Shown: positions 1-13,165, numbered from the stretch's first letter. The stretch: DNA of 64,000 nt from Plectrocnemia conspersa (GCA_009617715.1 VTFK01000064.1:868001-932000); one strand, 5' to 3'. A program made the numbers and translations. The notes: generated by a model from the letters alone, not told the origin.

Positions 1-976
1 TAGTTTCTTGCGTTTAATTGAGTTAAAACTTGAGCGCAAATTGCATAGTTTACGGCTTTGGCTAAAATTGCGTTGCAACAACAACGCGAGAACATTGCTT
101 GAGCTGTGTGTGTTAGTGTGTTTGTGAATTTGTATGTATGTGTAAATGTGCATTGTTGCCCGGTACTAAATTCACAATGCCATCAAGACGTAACTTTGTT
201 TATTATTTAATGAAACACGCTTGCGCAGAGTCTGAAAGCTTAGAAACGGCGCTGAATCTTGATGGCAAAGAATCGAGTTAAATTTAACAAGGGGATTGAA
301 TTTATTTGTATGTTTCACAGATAATTGATTATTTACTAAATGATTTTTATATTTTACACCTCAAATTAAGTATACGATGGTCTAAAAATAAAATCAGCAA
401 TTTAAAGCTGGCTGAATTGATCATTAGTTCATGTCTTTTCATTGAAACAGATTTTATTTAATAAAATTTATTCAACATATACAATTTTATTTAGAGATCA
501 TTAGAATAATACATTTTTATGAATTTTTTAACAGTATAAATAAAAAATATTTTTTTAATTAAAAATATTATATTAATATGTGCATTTATAATGTTTAGGC
601 ATATGCTAGATTTAGCTACTTTAAATGCATTTTTTGAATTTATAAATTTCACGAATAAAAAATAAATGACCGTAGTCTAAGAAACATATTTATAAGGTGA
701 CAAGCAATAGATTTATCTCTTTTAGTGCCAAGCGAAATAAAGCAGTGTATGCTAAGTAAGCCAAGCATTTTTTTGGCAAATTTAGATGATTTTATAAATA
801 TATTTTTGAAATTTTATTTTTTGTGTGAACTACTATTTATTATAGGAACAAAATAATTAATTTAAAAAAATTAGACTTATTAATAAAACATATATAAACT
901 AATTTTTGCGTTAATTATATATTAATTTGAGTATTTAACTTTCGAAGGGAATTTACAATGTCATATGTATGTATAC
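1..976. other. A+T-rich DNA without a recognised gene
   Basis: The first 300 bases are a little richer in G+C and hold a GT-rich stretch near 105-150. The rest is A+T-rich with no long reading frame and no transposon motif that I recognise. The last 8 bases (969-976, atgtatac) are the left target-site duplication of the hAT element that follows. Confidence 0.6.
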
Positions 977-3720
977 CAGTGGCGTACGGTGGGTGTTAAT
1001 ATTGGGTGTGCTATAAAAAAAAAAAAAAAAAAGTACATTTTTTCATTTTTAATAGCCGAGGTTTTGACATGCCTAAACTGCCTTACAGCTTTTTCCCATA
1101 CATAAATAAACATCAAACCTAATCTAAAATATTATTATATAAAAATATTAAATTTCCAATAAACATAAACTTATAATTATTTATATATAAAATCTAATCT
1201 TCTTTCTTTAATCATAAATTTTTCTATCACGCTGTCATAAAAAGTGCTCTTCTTTTTAATATCCATAAGGATCCCTTTTCTATTGAAATCAAGCTAAGGC
1301 CACATAGCCTTTCTTGGCCTTGGGTACTTCGATAACAATTATTAATTCGTTTCAGAGCAGAAAATGAACGTTCTGCTGAAGCAGTACTGCTTGGAAGAGT
1401 TAATATTAGTTTGCCTAATTTATCTATTTCCTGAAAACCTGACTCAAGATTATTTGTGTTCATAAATTGTACAAGCTCATGAATAGATTGTTTGTTGACA
1501 GTTTGGTAAGTAATTCATTTGGAAATTTTTCTTTATATTGCTCATATTTTTCTTTCTCCAGAAGGTGAAAATATTCCAATTTGGACATTGAAGAAAAAAC
1601 GGTTTTCAATTTGCTTACATATATTATCAACTATTGTATTAAATAGTTGGCTAAACGCGTGCTTTTCTTCAACAAGCAAATCATTACTCAGTCTTGGATA
1701 ATTTTTTCCGTTACATAAGAATCCCATAATGTTTCATAATTATTTTCCTGTTCATGTCTGAGTTGTTGCAAAATTTCGGTAACTTTCTTACAGCAATATA
1801 ATATGTCAAAAGATTTGGATTGTAAAATGTTGTATAACACATCAGTTTTTCCAAAAAGGTTTGAAAATATGTGGAGAAGTTTTCTTGTTTCAAAATCTTC
1901 CAAAAAGCTAAGAGAACCTCGTGCTTTTATTACAGTGTCGGGGTCCCATAGTTCACAATTTTTCACGACGTCTCGAAAAAATTCATTTCTGTATTTTTGC
2001 ACTGTGTTACTTAACCGTGATGTATAATTCCATCTTGTAGGTGTAACAGAAGGAAGTCTTCTAGCTACAAACTCTTGTAAAGCATTTATTCGTTTGGAAG
2101 ATTTCGAAAAGAATGCAGACAATCCATTTAAAGTTTGAAAGAATGATTTGCACACTTTTATATTGGAAAGACCTTGTTGTAATGTTAAATTCATCATATG
2201 AGCATAGCAGTGTGTAAAAATGGCCAATGGATAAACTTCGAGTACTTTGGCTTGCAAACCATTAATATGCCCACTCATTACACTCGCCCTATCATAAGTC
2301 TGTCCAACTAATTTTTCTTGAATTTGAAATTCTTTAATTATATTTACAACGTGGCAAAATAAGCCATCGGCTGTTTTATCAGAGCTAACGTCTGTAAAGC
2401 CAATAAACCGCTCCTAAACTTTACCTTCATAAACAAAACGCAAAACTGTTGAGAGCTGTGAGTTCGTCATTATATCTGAAGTTTCGTCAAGAATAATAGC
2501 GACAAAATTTGCTGAATTTACTTCTTCCTTAATATGATCTTTAATAACATCACCAATCACTTCAATGATGTCATTTTGTATGGATGGGGAAGTACCACGA
2601 AACACCGTTGCAGTATTTAAATGAGTATCCAAAACAGAATCGTATTCTCGAAGTGCATTTAAAAATTCAAGGTAATTTTCTTTGTTTAGTGAATTACAGG
2701 ATTCATCGTGGCCTCGAAAAGGTTGTTCTTGTTTTCCTAGATATACTACTGCGTCAATCATTCCTTTTAATATTTCTCTATTTTTTATAAACTTGTTCAT
2801 TATGTTGACTTATATTAGCTTTACGTTGAGCGTCAATCATGACTTCAATTCGTTGTTTTCCAAACATTTTGAAAGAAAAAAAATGATTGAACGTGTGACT
2901 ACGCTCTTTTGTTTTTTTCAGTGCCGTTATCAGATGACTAAGGTCAGCAAATCCACTTTTACTTCGCTTCTTTCTTTGGAAAACAATATACATGGCCAAC
3001 AGAACAATCTAGATCGAAGTTCGCAGCCTGTTAACCTCTCAGTTCGTTCATATGATGAAAATGAAAAATCTCTTATATATTCACATTTATTGTCTTTATG
3101 CTTCATAAATAAATTGGGAAGAGGTGGACGTGGTTTGCCAATTTTGATTATCTTCAATTTAATTTCATAACTTTTTTTTTGAAAATGGATTATTTAAAAT
3201 CAACAGTATTCTTCATCATTATTGGGGTAAAATAAAAAATATAATCTAGAATAGAAAATTAAATATTGATCATATGTAAATAAGATAATAAACTATTTTA
3301 CGCCAAAATATAAAAAAATGAGTGACCTGTTATTGTGATATATTGTAATGGACGGAAAAAAGTTTTTTGAAGTACGCGCACCAAATTCGAGACCAATTTT
3401 ACTACTCAGCGCTGCCAGCCGACAGATCGACTTCAGCCGTTAAATCTCGGAACAATTTACTTTTAGTCGGCGGCCGCGCGCAAGGTCGGCGCGTTATATG
3501 TGTTGTTCCAAAACGATCGCTCGCGCGAAAACGTTCAGAGCGAATGACAAATACCAATGCATACTATACACTGCATATTAAAATTTTATAATTTTGCATA
3601 CTACTGTATGCAAAATGATGTCGCTTTACGCCCTAAATTTTCTAAATTTCTAAATTTATATTTTAGATGGTTTTGCGGGTGTGCGCCGCACACCTAGCAC
3701 ACCCTGAATATACGCCCCTG
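977..3720 (-). mobile_element. Complete but dead hAT DNA transposon with TIRs and 8-bp target duplication
   Basis: The element starts CAGTGGCGTA and its right end reads, in reverse complement, CAGGGGCGTA; a second matching block GGGTGTGCTA follows on both sides, so the terminal inverted repeat is bipartite. The flanks are a perfect 8-bp duplication, atgtatac at 969-976 and 3721-3728, which is the length hAT transposases produce. Total length is 2744 bases. The coding region runs on the minus strand. A G+C-rich patch at about 3380-3550 lies in the non-coding part upstream of the transposase and may hold its promoter; that is inference. Confidence 0.93.
1227..3157 (-). pseudogene. Broken hAT transposase (TTF-type zinc finger / ZMYM1-like family)
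   Basis: This is the transposase of the surrounding element. Pieces appear in family order on the minus strand: a TTF-type zinc-finger region at 3157-2930 with FCWPCILFSKE; a DUF4371-like region at 2999-2414 (DETSDIMTNSQLSTVLRFV); an RNase H-like core region at 2411-1690 (THCYAHMMNLTLQQG); and the C-terminal hAT dimerisation domain at 1463-1227 with SSTASAERSFSALKRI. The reading frame is interrupted by at least one in-frame TAG at 2412-2414 and by frame changes near 2930-2970, 2800, 1690-1700 and 1465-1545. It therefore cannot make transposase. The family resembles zinc finger MYM-type protein 1-like proteins, which are domesticated or still mobile hAT products. Confidence 0.88.
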
Positions 3721-3728
3721 ATGTATAC

Positions 3729-5565
3729 ACCTGATGACGATAAATTAAATTTTTGTTTACTTTAATAGATTTTATTGTTAATAGATCGTAGAAATTACAT
3801 GAGTTGTAATTTTATATTTATTTTTATATTAAATGTAAGAAAATATTTTGAAAAAATATTTTTAATTTTATTTTTACTTTGAATACGATAATTTAATGAC
3901 TTAATTATTTATATTATAATTCAAGTTATAAATATAGTAGCCTAAACTGTATTAATAATTATTTATTAATTGCAAGACTAATAACACGTATATAGCTATT
4001 TTAATAACTTTCTTTTCCAAATCAATAAAAGTTTGTAGTATCGAGTATTATGTGATTATATTAAAATTTTTACAGACCTTATGTTTTTTAAGAAGCATGA
4101 TAAAATGTCATGCATATTATGTTAGTATTGATTTTCTGATAATACAGTGTAATTATCCACGTGTAAGCTTGTACCAGACGGTAATAACTGAAATACATTA
4201 TTAAGTATTTCGCGCAGACGTCTGCTACTTTGTATTACATATTATTTCAATTACGTATTATATATTATTTCAATTATAATAGTAATTGCCAGCTTTCTGC
4301 TAAATATATTTATTAAATTACTACATAGATGAACGGTAATTTTTCATTGTTTCTTTAGAACCCAACTAAACCATTACATTATTAATTGATATTATTATCG
4401 TTATATGTTTGCCAATGGACATAAAAATAAAAACATCTACGTGAGACATGCAATTTAATTGTACGTGATAATTTAAAAAAAACTGTGTACAATTATTTAT
4501 GTATGTATAACCGTTGCAAATTAATAAATCACGATTTAATATAATGAAATATTGTTTTGTTTGCCTATTTTTTTGGTGTCGAGTTTTCTTGGAACGCTAT
4601 GGAGATTATGACCTTTAAAGCGAATGTTTTCATACAAATTTGTGTCACTTAAGGTCAAAGACAAAAAGGAACGCTGAACAAAGGTACCAAGCGAGAAAAC
4701 GACCCGTTGTGTTGTTTTTTTATTAATGATATACTAATTACTATATACATACAGCTCAAACAAAGTTTGTTCTCGTGAATAGTTTAAAAAACATTGAATA
4801 CATAGCCATATTATTATTTTAAATGATCCAATATTGTTATAAATAATATATTTTATAAAATATTTTAAAATAATAGTGATGTTATTTACTTGAATGGAGG
4901 TAAAAACATTTTATAAGTAAAAAGCTTCTTTTATATCTCGTTTTTCAGTTGCTTTCATATTCGACTTAAAACTACACTAAAGTTCATATCCTATACTGTA
5001 TGTCAAATAAACACAGATAATCTAGCACAATAAGTAGTATGGAGAAAGGCAGCTAAACAGCTTTTTCACTTAAATTGTTAAATTTGGTCCAGTTTAGCCG
5101 CCACCTTTGAGTAACCAGGAGTTTATAATGAAAAAATATACACTAACAAGCAACCGCGATATTTTAAAAAAAATATGTAGTTATTAGCATATTTTAATAT
5201 CGCTTATCTTTAAATAATGCATCTGTGTTAAAACCCTTTAATGAATTAATTTAATAAATATTTTAAATTATTGTCAATTTTCTCTTAAATTTTCGTTCTT
5301 ACATGTTTTTTAATGAGTTTTCTAGACTAAGCGTTAAAAGCTTTTAATTAAATAAAATGAATATAATAAAATTGGTTTTAGAATACAGTCAATTACGAGC
5401 AAGTTAATTAGCATTTTATTTAAATTCCAGCGACTCTAAATCTTTTATATTATATGCAATATGCACATATTTCAATTTAAATATGAATATGCTCAATAGT
5501 GATCGATTTAATACGTCGTAAAAATATGTAGTTTATTTTTATTAGCCGCTCAGATTAGATATGAC
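3729..5565. other. A+T-rich DNA, nothing recognised
   Basis: Both strands show only short frames and A/T runs. I see no transposon termini or conserved motif. Confidence 0.5.
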
Positions 5566-5840
5566 GTCGAACACACCCTGTATTTAATACTAAATTCAGT
5601 TTTCCCGAAGCGCGACGTCCTTTTTGACGCGAAAGTTCGTTATTAATGAACGCGACCGAATTTAATTTTGTATCGCGCCTCCCTCTTCTAAACTTGACAA
5701 GTCGGACCCTCGTTTTTGGGTCTGAGTTTTGCTAAATTTTGTGCCCCAAAAACGTGCGGACCCGTCGCAGTAAGTTATTGCTTCCTTAAGTGCTTCGCCG
5801 CGATTCCTAGGCATTCTGCGGATATAATCCTTTGTAATGA
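5566..5840. other. G+C island, candidate conserved non-coding DNA
   Basis: Base composition shifts abruptly, with several CG dinucleotides (gcgcgacgtc, gacgcgaaag, cgcgaccgaa, gtgcggacccgtcgcag). A 98-codon open frame starts in it at 5716 on the plus strand, but its tail is low-complexity and it matches no family I know. No transposon motif is visible. I infer a regulatory or other constrained non-coding segment; a short host exon is not excluded. Confidence 0.3.
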
Positions 5841-8384
5841 TTGTTTTCGTTTAAATTATTTTCAAAGGACGGGTTTCTTCGAAAAGATTAAAAGTATTCA
5901 ATTCCCGGAGTTTACTTTGGTCTATTCTACGTTTCGGGGTTTATATGTATGGGTATTTATTGTTTTACTGGGCAATCAAAGACTGCTTTGGGTGTTTATT
6001 TTTAAGAGTTGAATTTCATGAAGATGTTTCTTGAGAAATTTATTAATAATATTAACCATTTAAATTATTATTCAGTACAAGATGTAATATATTTACAAAA
6101 CTTTATTTGGATTTATATCTTTCATGCTAATATAAAAGGTGCGTATGATACAAAATACAACATATTTCAAAAACAATATTCACAAATTTAATTTAGGCGG
6201 ACGGAAGGTAGAAAAATCGCGCATTGTTCTTACAGGTCCTTTTTGACCCTCAATGTCTTATGCAAAAAAATCATATTTTTTGACAAATATTTATTTTGTT
6301 CAAAAGATTGTAGTGAGGATATTTTATTAGAAATTAGGAAGAACAATGTTTGTAAAAAAAACGCATTATATATATAAGTTAAAAATCACACTTGTAATAA
6401 CTTATTTATAACCAAAAAATTAATGTTTTATCTATAACCAAAAAAAATACGTGTATTAGATAATTTAAAATCAAATTTTAAAAACAATAGCTTAAATAAT
6501 TATTTATACATAATTAAATAGGCATGCAAGTCTCGTAATTCATATTAGGACAGTTTATATATTTTTTTATAATTGGGGTCTATGCACTATACAAATTAAT
6601 TTTTGACTGTAAATGTAGAGATCTCTTAATTTCATGCACCTTGATTTATCTGTTTCTCGTCCCTTACTGATTGTTGAACGAGGAATATTATTTGTACATT
6701 TATTATATAGTTCGAAGCTTGCAATAGTTCTTACCAATGTTTCCACCACTATCTACATTGTGTTTTATTAACCGTTTGAATGCCGTAAGGACGCAGATGT
6801 CCGCTTACGAACGACAACATTAGTGCCGCTAGAACTCGGGTGTCTAATTCTAGTTTTGTATTTTTTTTGTAAAATTATGAAACACAAGTCAGTAGACTCT
6901 TTTGAGACATACTTTAAGTTTATAATAGTATTATTAGGTAAAAAATACTTTATCTGGTCTTTCGTAACTACTTTGTGAAGCTGTTAATGAAGCGATATCG
7001 TATTCAGCTTAAAAATGAGTCGTTGATGTTATTAAACGTTAGTCATTAACCGAATTTTGCAATTATTATTATCCGGACCGTTTATTCAACGCTCTCTTGA
7101 TGCTGTGCTTTTGGTTATCTAATATTATCTGTTTTAATTTTTTCTCGCACAAAGTAATTATAACTTTATAAAATATTTAAATATATTTATTAAAAGTCTT
7201 ATAATTTTTTTTTTTTTAATTTAAAAGAGTAATTGTTTAATTTCTCAAGGAATTGTAACTTTTTTATTACACCAATATAATACAGTTTAAAACAAATTTT
7301 ATAGCTCAATGAAATATTCTTAAAACCGTCTGAACTTACGAGACCTAAAAAAGAGATTATCCTATGCTCACATAAATATATAACTAATGTTATTGGACCT
7401 TTATATTGACCCAAAGAGGTACAATTGTGATTATTTAATTAAAATTTAAAAACCATGTCTGAATTTTCGCTTTTGTATAACTTTTTATCAGTTTTTTATT
7501 TTTTAATAACGCTTTACATTTGCGTGACAAAGAATTATTATAAAAAACCAGACAATTACATATTTTTACATTAAAAAAAATGTGAATTAATGTTTCGCTT
7601 CAGATGCTGCGATCGCGCAATTTCGGGTATAATAATACATACCGCATTCGCGCAAAGTATTGCCACTCTTATCCCGCAGCATTCTCTTTAAATCGGCAAA
7701 TGTTAATGGGCAGGTCGCAGACGGTCGAAAGGGCAAAAAGGGATATCAAAAGCTTATCTTTTTAAAAGGCGTCCTGGGATGAATGGAGAGAATTGCACCG
7801 CGGTGTTACCCCGAGAAATAATTGTGCCAAAATTAAACAAACGTTCAGATCGTCACTTATTTACTGATCCAATTGTTAACTGCAGTATTTTCTGCCCTTT
7901 GATTCAATAAATATTTGAATTAGTTGAGACTCTTATTAATTAGCAATACACAAGATAAAATGAAAACTCAAATAGTATAATATCAATCTTTGACGATGAC
8001 AAGTTGGTTTATCAATCACTAAGAATGTGTATATATATAACAAGGTATTGTAATATATCAGTAAATCGATAGTAGATCTTTATTGAAAAAAAATAATAAT
8101 TTACAGACTTATTGTTATAGATTTTATGGTTTACGTAGTAGACAAAAAATCTTTATTAGTTTTTTTTTTTTCTATTTTCCCTTAGATAATACGAACAATG
8201 AAAGAGTATAATACGTTCGAAGATACTCTCTTCAAGTGAAATATTTATCGGATGCTTATTATTTGAGTATTTTATCATCATCTAAAACACATCTAAAATT
8301 CATCAGATAAAAATACTAAATAAATAAGATTTTTGCTTATTTATCGTCCTATTAAAACATAAATTTTGCTCGATAAAATATTAA
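5841..8384. other. A+T-rich DNA with one G+C island at 7595-7830
   Basis: Most of this stretch is A/T runs with no recognisable gene. The island at about 7595-7830 is richer in G+C (gctgcgatcgcgcaatttcg and following) and contains the block at 7754-7799 that recurs at 9488. Confidence 0.45.
7754..7799 (+). repeat. Three-block motif, copy 1
   Basis: The blocks ttatctttttaaaag, tgaatgga and gaattgcac occur in this order, spaced 11 and 2 bases. The same blocks recur at 9488 with spacing 10 and 2. No transposon is recognisable around either copy. The first block contains a GATA-type core (ttatct). Confidence 0.5.
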
Positions 8385-8545
8385 AGTACAGGGTTATTAC
8401 TGCTAGATATAGAAAAAGCATTCGATACTGTGTAGCAAATTATTTAAATATAAAAACCCTGTTTATATTGTATACATGATACTCTAATATATAAAAGGTT
8501 GAAGCTATGTCGTTTAGCTAAATAACGATCTCCCCAACTTTCTTT
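8385..8545 (+). pseudogene. Jockey-type LINE reverse transcriptase fragment
   Basis: The plus strand encodes LLLDIEKAFDTV followed, after a stop, by PVYIVYMIL, a stop, then SYVV and LNND. This matches position by position the better copy at 54.9-55.0 kb (LLLLDMEKAFDTVWHD, PYYIIHMLRSYL, SYVVSLNN). It corresponds to the palm motif A region of the RT, with the first catalytic aspartate in the AFD core. Several in-frame stops remain, so it is dead. Neither end of the insertion is visible. Confidence 0.72.
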
Positions 8546-10600
8546 ATTGAACTAAATTTTGATATACTAGTATTAGAAAAACAACCTTATTGTTTACATT
8601 AAAAATAATACGTTATGTTTTTTTTATATAAAAGGTAAAGTTAAATCTATCTATTGGTAATTTAATTCACACTTTGATCATAAATAAATATTAAATTCTA
8701 TATGCGGCCATTGTCTGATATGATATGGCCTAAAAAATCTAAAAATTTAGACACCCTTGGTATGAATTAGCAAATAATTGCTTATTTTAGCCAGAAATAA
8801 ATATAGCAGTGTACAATAGAATGACATGAACACATTAAAAACATAATGATAATATATATTAATAGAATATGCAGCAAAATTAATATTGGGATATCGTGGC
8901 ACAGAAACATGTTTTGTTCAAAATTTCCTGGAGGCGAAATAAATATCTGGAACAATACATATAAAGCACTTCCTGGTTAACTGAAAAGTAGAATAATTAA
9001 AATTTAAATCGGTTATCACCAAGCGAATGAAATATAATAACAAATTTATGGCTGTTTTGTACTGTTTCTCAAATAACATACAAGAATCGGCTTCAGAGTT
9101 TTAAATCAGAACATTAAAACTTAAACGTTTCTTAGGATTTATTGATTTTGTGTTAATTAATTTATAATATTATTATTTCTAACTCTTCATATTTCTACTG
9201 CTTTGTGTGAAAAATGTTTTAGCAAGTTAAATTTAGTTGTGATTTACTTAAGATCTACTATAAAATCTTACCCATTATACAATATTCTTGTATTAAACAT
9301 ATAGATAATAACCTGTATATGTTGTTTGCAATTGGGACGGATATAATTAAAAAAATCTCCGGTTTATAGATAAAATAAGTCTGTATTTAATAGCAGCTAC
9401 GTACTTTGCGTATTATATGATATTTAGTAATATCTCTAGCGATGCGTATTTCTTTAATTTATTTTCTCCTGAATGTTAACCTTTGGATTATCTTTTTAAA
9501 AGCCCCCCTTATTGAATGGACCGAATTGCACAGAGTATCAAAACCAGCCCTTTCTTATTCAGAGGTTAATTGTAGCTTTTTTTACAACCACTGAAAATGC
9601 GTATATATGTATATATATATATTCATCACTTTGGAAATATTATTAGGCATTATCTATATAACGGCGTCGTTTCATACCTTGTAAAATATTCACAGAGCAA
9701 TTAACAGATACGATAATAATCGCAAGCACTCGCTTAAGCAATATCTTGATTAATATCAGTTTTCAATATAGATATTGTGCGTATTGTATATTAGCTTGTT
9801 GATCCTCCGGTGGTGTCTGTATGTGTATTTGTGAATTTATTGCATTCAAAGTAATAAATTTAGGTTTAATCCATCCCGCCTACCTATTGTATCGATTGAC
9901 TGTTTTTTCATGTATATGCTTATTTAAAGACTGAAAAGCTTTAGGATTCAAAGTAAAAATGTTTGGTAATTTAAAAGTATATATAAAAATAGATGTGCTT
10001 GAGACTAAAATGCTTTAGAAAGTACGCAATGGAAAAAAAACGGAAAATGATAATTAGGAAAAATGCTTCATAAATCCATTTAAAAGTTCTGTTAAAGTCT
10101 ATATTCATATATCAGTAGTATCATATTTACTGCCTTTTTGCTTATATTTATTTCCAGTAGGTTTTATAATCAGAATTAAACTTGTCCAGTTCAATAATTG
10201 AACCGCTTGTCTATAAACAATACGTCGAATTAAGTTATGCTATTGAATTATAAAAAGCACAATTCAGTTTGAGATAAAGTGATTTAAGCGTTTTTGCGTT
10301 AAAATGAGACAACTACCGTGAGAAAAATTTTAACAGTTCAAGTCATAAGGTATATATTATAAATCAGAATGGATTAAAATATTCATGTTTTTTGACTAAT
10401 CGCAGTTTTTTTAAAAATAAATTCGCCACCGCCTCACTAAAAATAGAATAGACAACAATTTTTTTATGTAGCGGATCATGAATACAAATATCTCGTATTT
10501 GTGCGCGGGTAACTAATAAATACTTCGTCTCTTTATTTTCCTCAGACACTTTGTCTAAGGAGTTTTTCTGACACTACTAGCATTCATTCTTGAACTTTCA
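8546..10600. other. A+T-rich DNA with a short conserved-looking motif
   Basis: There is no convincing gene. The only feature I can support is the three-block motif at 9488-9532. Confidence 0.45.
9488..9532 (+). repeat. Three-block motif, copy 2
   Basis: This is the second copy of the motif at 7754: ttatctttttaaaag, then tgaatgga, then gaattgcac. The DNA between the blocks differs from copy 1 while the blocks are identical, a pattern seen in clustered binding sites or in an old duplication under constraint. Confidence 0.5.
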
Positions 10601-10608
10601 TTTCGGAG

Positions 10609-10839
10609 TTGAAGATGTCTAAGTTTCTAGTGCTCTCCAACTTGGACCGCGACCAAGAAGAGGGCGATTTGACTTTTGACGAGCAAAAATTGCAAAAGCT
10701 ACCGCTTCTCTCTTTGCATCCACTGGTCCAGATAGACGTAGGAAATCTAGAGCGCAATATATTTATTATTTACATAATAAACCCCGTGACCCACTTTACT
10801 TTGCTACAAAAAATGATGACTAGTTGTATTATTGCATAA
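10609..10839 (+). CDS. Unrecognised small ORF just upstream of a solo LTR
   Basis: A 76-codon frame starts with MKMSKFLVLSNLDRDQEEGD. Its first 43 codons are compositionally complex and richer in G+C than the surroundings; after about 10740 it runs into A+T-rich sequence and looks random. I recognise no domain. It could be a fragment of a host gene or exon, a piece of a transposon, or chance. The boundary at 10740 reads gtaggaaat, so a splice donor-like gtagga is present, but no matching acceptor can be shown. Confidence 0.15.
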   Translation: MKMSKFLVLSNLDRDQEEGDLTFDEQKLQKLPLLSLHPLVQIDVGNLERNIFIIYIINPVTHFTLLQKMMTSCIIA

Positions 10840-10855
10840 TTTTAAAAATTGGGAT

Positions 10856-11565
10856 TGTGACTAGATTTGTGTGACACAGATGCGCACGTTGAAAGGGTCT
10901 TATCCTCAAAACTAACGTTAATTTACTGCCACAAAAATAATCATCTATCAACAAAAAAAATAGACAATAGTGTAAAGAATAGAACCACACACAAAAGCCT
11001 TAGTTACGACTAGAAAAAATCAAATAACAAGCAAATGTTCTAACTGTAAATATTCTCCATCATTGCGTTAATATTTCTTTGTTGAGAAACGGTCACAAAT
11101 ATAATAGATCACTGGATTCACAAGTTTCCCGATGCAATGCAATACGACCTTGGATAATGTCCATTAAGCGAATGTCGCTTTCTAAAGGCGTACACATATT
11201 TCGCTGTTCTAAGAAACAAGTACACCTATTGGTTGGTTGATCGCTGCATGATGGTGATTTGTCAACAAGCTTTGCAACGCTGGATACTTAAACCTGGTCA
11301 CCAGCAGTCATGGGCGCTCACACCGTGAGAGGGGCCACCACCGTAACAGAGAAGGCTCATTCTCCGCTATATTGTCGCTGCTATGCTACCTACAAAATCT
11401 TCGAGGACCTCTCATGGACATCATCCCGTAGCCAACTTCTTCACCACCGCTCGGAGAAAACATATCGCCATTTATCGTCTGTCGCAATTGTAATATAATC
11501 TAATAAAACTAGATTTCACCAATTGTCTCACTGACTACGAAGTCACACTCCTAGGGGTTTAAAAC
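10856..11565 (+). mobile_element. Solo LTR (copy F1) of an LTR retrotransposon
   Basis: This segment is collinear with 22628-23460. Shared blocks include the start TGTG..ACT, gttctaactgtaaatat, aatgtcgctttcta, ttggttg.tgatcgctgcat, tggatacttaa, cttcaccaccgct, and the end block tttatcgtctgt.gcaattg with an aataaa polyadenylation signal at about 11502. The start resembles the TGTGGCGAC start of the LTRs at 50 and 57 kb. The polyadenylation signal followed by a short tail fits the R-U5 part of an LTR. No internal gag or pol follows, so it is a solo LTR. The ends are approximate and I see no clear target duplication. Confidence 0.6.
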
Positions 11566-12638
11566 AAAAATTAAGGTTTAAAAGAAATTCATAAGTATGT
11601 TTTCGCAAAAAAATCGAAATACCTTATATAAAATATTTTATGTAAAAATCGATATATTTTATATTTAAAACGCAACTTAATTGTATAATGCTGGTTTATT
11701 TCAAGGATATACACACATTAATGTTTTTAATATATGTTCAAAACACTTGGAAGCAACAATTTGCAATTAATTAACTGCTTTGTGTCCAACCTTAATATAA
11801 ATGACATGCCATGTACTAGCAATTAAATATTTAACTGTACAATATGTACTATTCTAGCTTAGATTCTAAATAAATCATATGCAGAATTAACACTTTACTG
11901 TAATTTAAAAAAAATAACTACATGTTTTTAATTATAAAACTTATATTACATATGATATCTTATGCGCTCTACATGATAGTATTTTTTTTTGTTGCACATA
12001 CATACATTAGTTAATTAAAATATTTTTTTGTCGCAGTGTGGTTCTTTAAAAGCTCCGCAACGAAACAATCAACTTATTATAATCTTATTATTAATTCATT
12101 CTTTTGTTAGGCGTTTACGGTAAAAAGGGAGAAGGTCGCGATATTCGGCAGATGGGCGATAAAATTTATGGGGCGACTGAATAATTATGTTAATTTGAAT
12201 CGGACTTTTGGGAAGCTTCATTTTAATAATAGAAAATATACAAGTTTTAGTACTGCGTGCACAAATACAGAATTTATATTATTTATGGTGTTATGTATGT
12301 AATTTTTGATTACCGAACTGTTATAAAAACCGTTTAAATTGAACTGATCAAACAAAAACATGGTCAACATCAAATTGATTGGTTAGCAATATATGTTTGT
12401 ACATGAAAAAGTATCAAATAAAACAGACAAAAAACAGCCCTTATTTTATCGGTTGATTTATATTAAATTTGGAAACCTTAACGGTTACCAAATTGTTTAT
12501 TTGCCTTTGTGTCGTTATTTAGTCTCTCAGATGGTCGGTATCTATCTCACGATTCTCAAGACAAACATTGAAATTTAATATGTTCGACCGTTACTAAGGG
12601 ACGAAACGGTCCTTTGTCGTGTCAAATTGCACCCGATC
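11566..12638. other. A+T-rich DNA, minor G+C patch at 12040-12200
   Basis: No gene or transposon motif is visible. The patch around 12110-12170 (gcgtttacgg to ggggcgactg) is richer in G+C than its surroundings. Confidence 0.4.
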
Positions 12639-12794
12639 GATATGATAATAACGAGTGGCCGGTGGAAAACTAGACACGTGTCGTTAATTCGATAATAAAC
12701 GAGCTTTGGTTGTAAGCTCACGTGAGCGGCAGTAAAAAGCTGTGTAAGAGAGTATTTTTTATTTCTTGGGAAAGGCAATGTAATAATTAAAAAG
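12639..12794 (+). repeat. Duplicated non-coding block, copy 1
   Basis: This block aligns collinearly with 13166-13310. Shared words are tatgataataac, cac.tgtcg, gataataaa.gagc, aaaaagctgtg, and aa.gtaataat.aaaaag at the end. Copy 1 contains about 20 extra bases (tttggttgtaagctcacgtg). There are no terminal inverted repeats, no poly(A) tail and no coding potential, so an old local duplication of a non-coding element is the simplest explanation. Confidence 0.65.
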
Positions 12795-13165
12795 GTTTGA
12801 TGATTTTGTCAGTATTGAGTTCAGTGATTAAAAAACGTAAATAAATATTTTTGGCTTAAATTAGTTTCTTGATATAGAGTTTGTATTGTATGATTTAATT
12901 TTATTAATTGCCGTATTATGCTGAATAAAAAATCCGCTATTGCAATGAGATCTATATGGACAATGTAATAATTATGATAGCAACTTTTACTACTAAAGAA
13001 ATACGCGTTTAACTGATAAATATTTATTATCTCAAATAATGAAACTTATTGTATAAAATTATATTTAATAAAATCAGCAGACAAACTGTACCTTTACGAA
13101 TAATAATAATTAAAAATCATTAGTACGAACTTGAATTTTTATATTACTCCCATTTGCTGTGGAAA

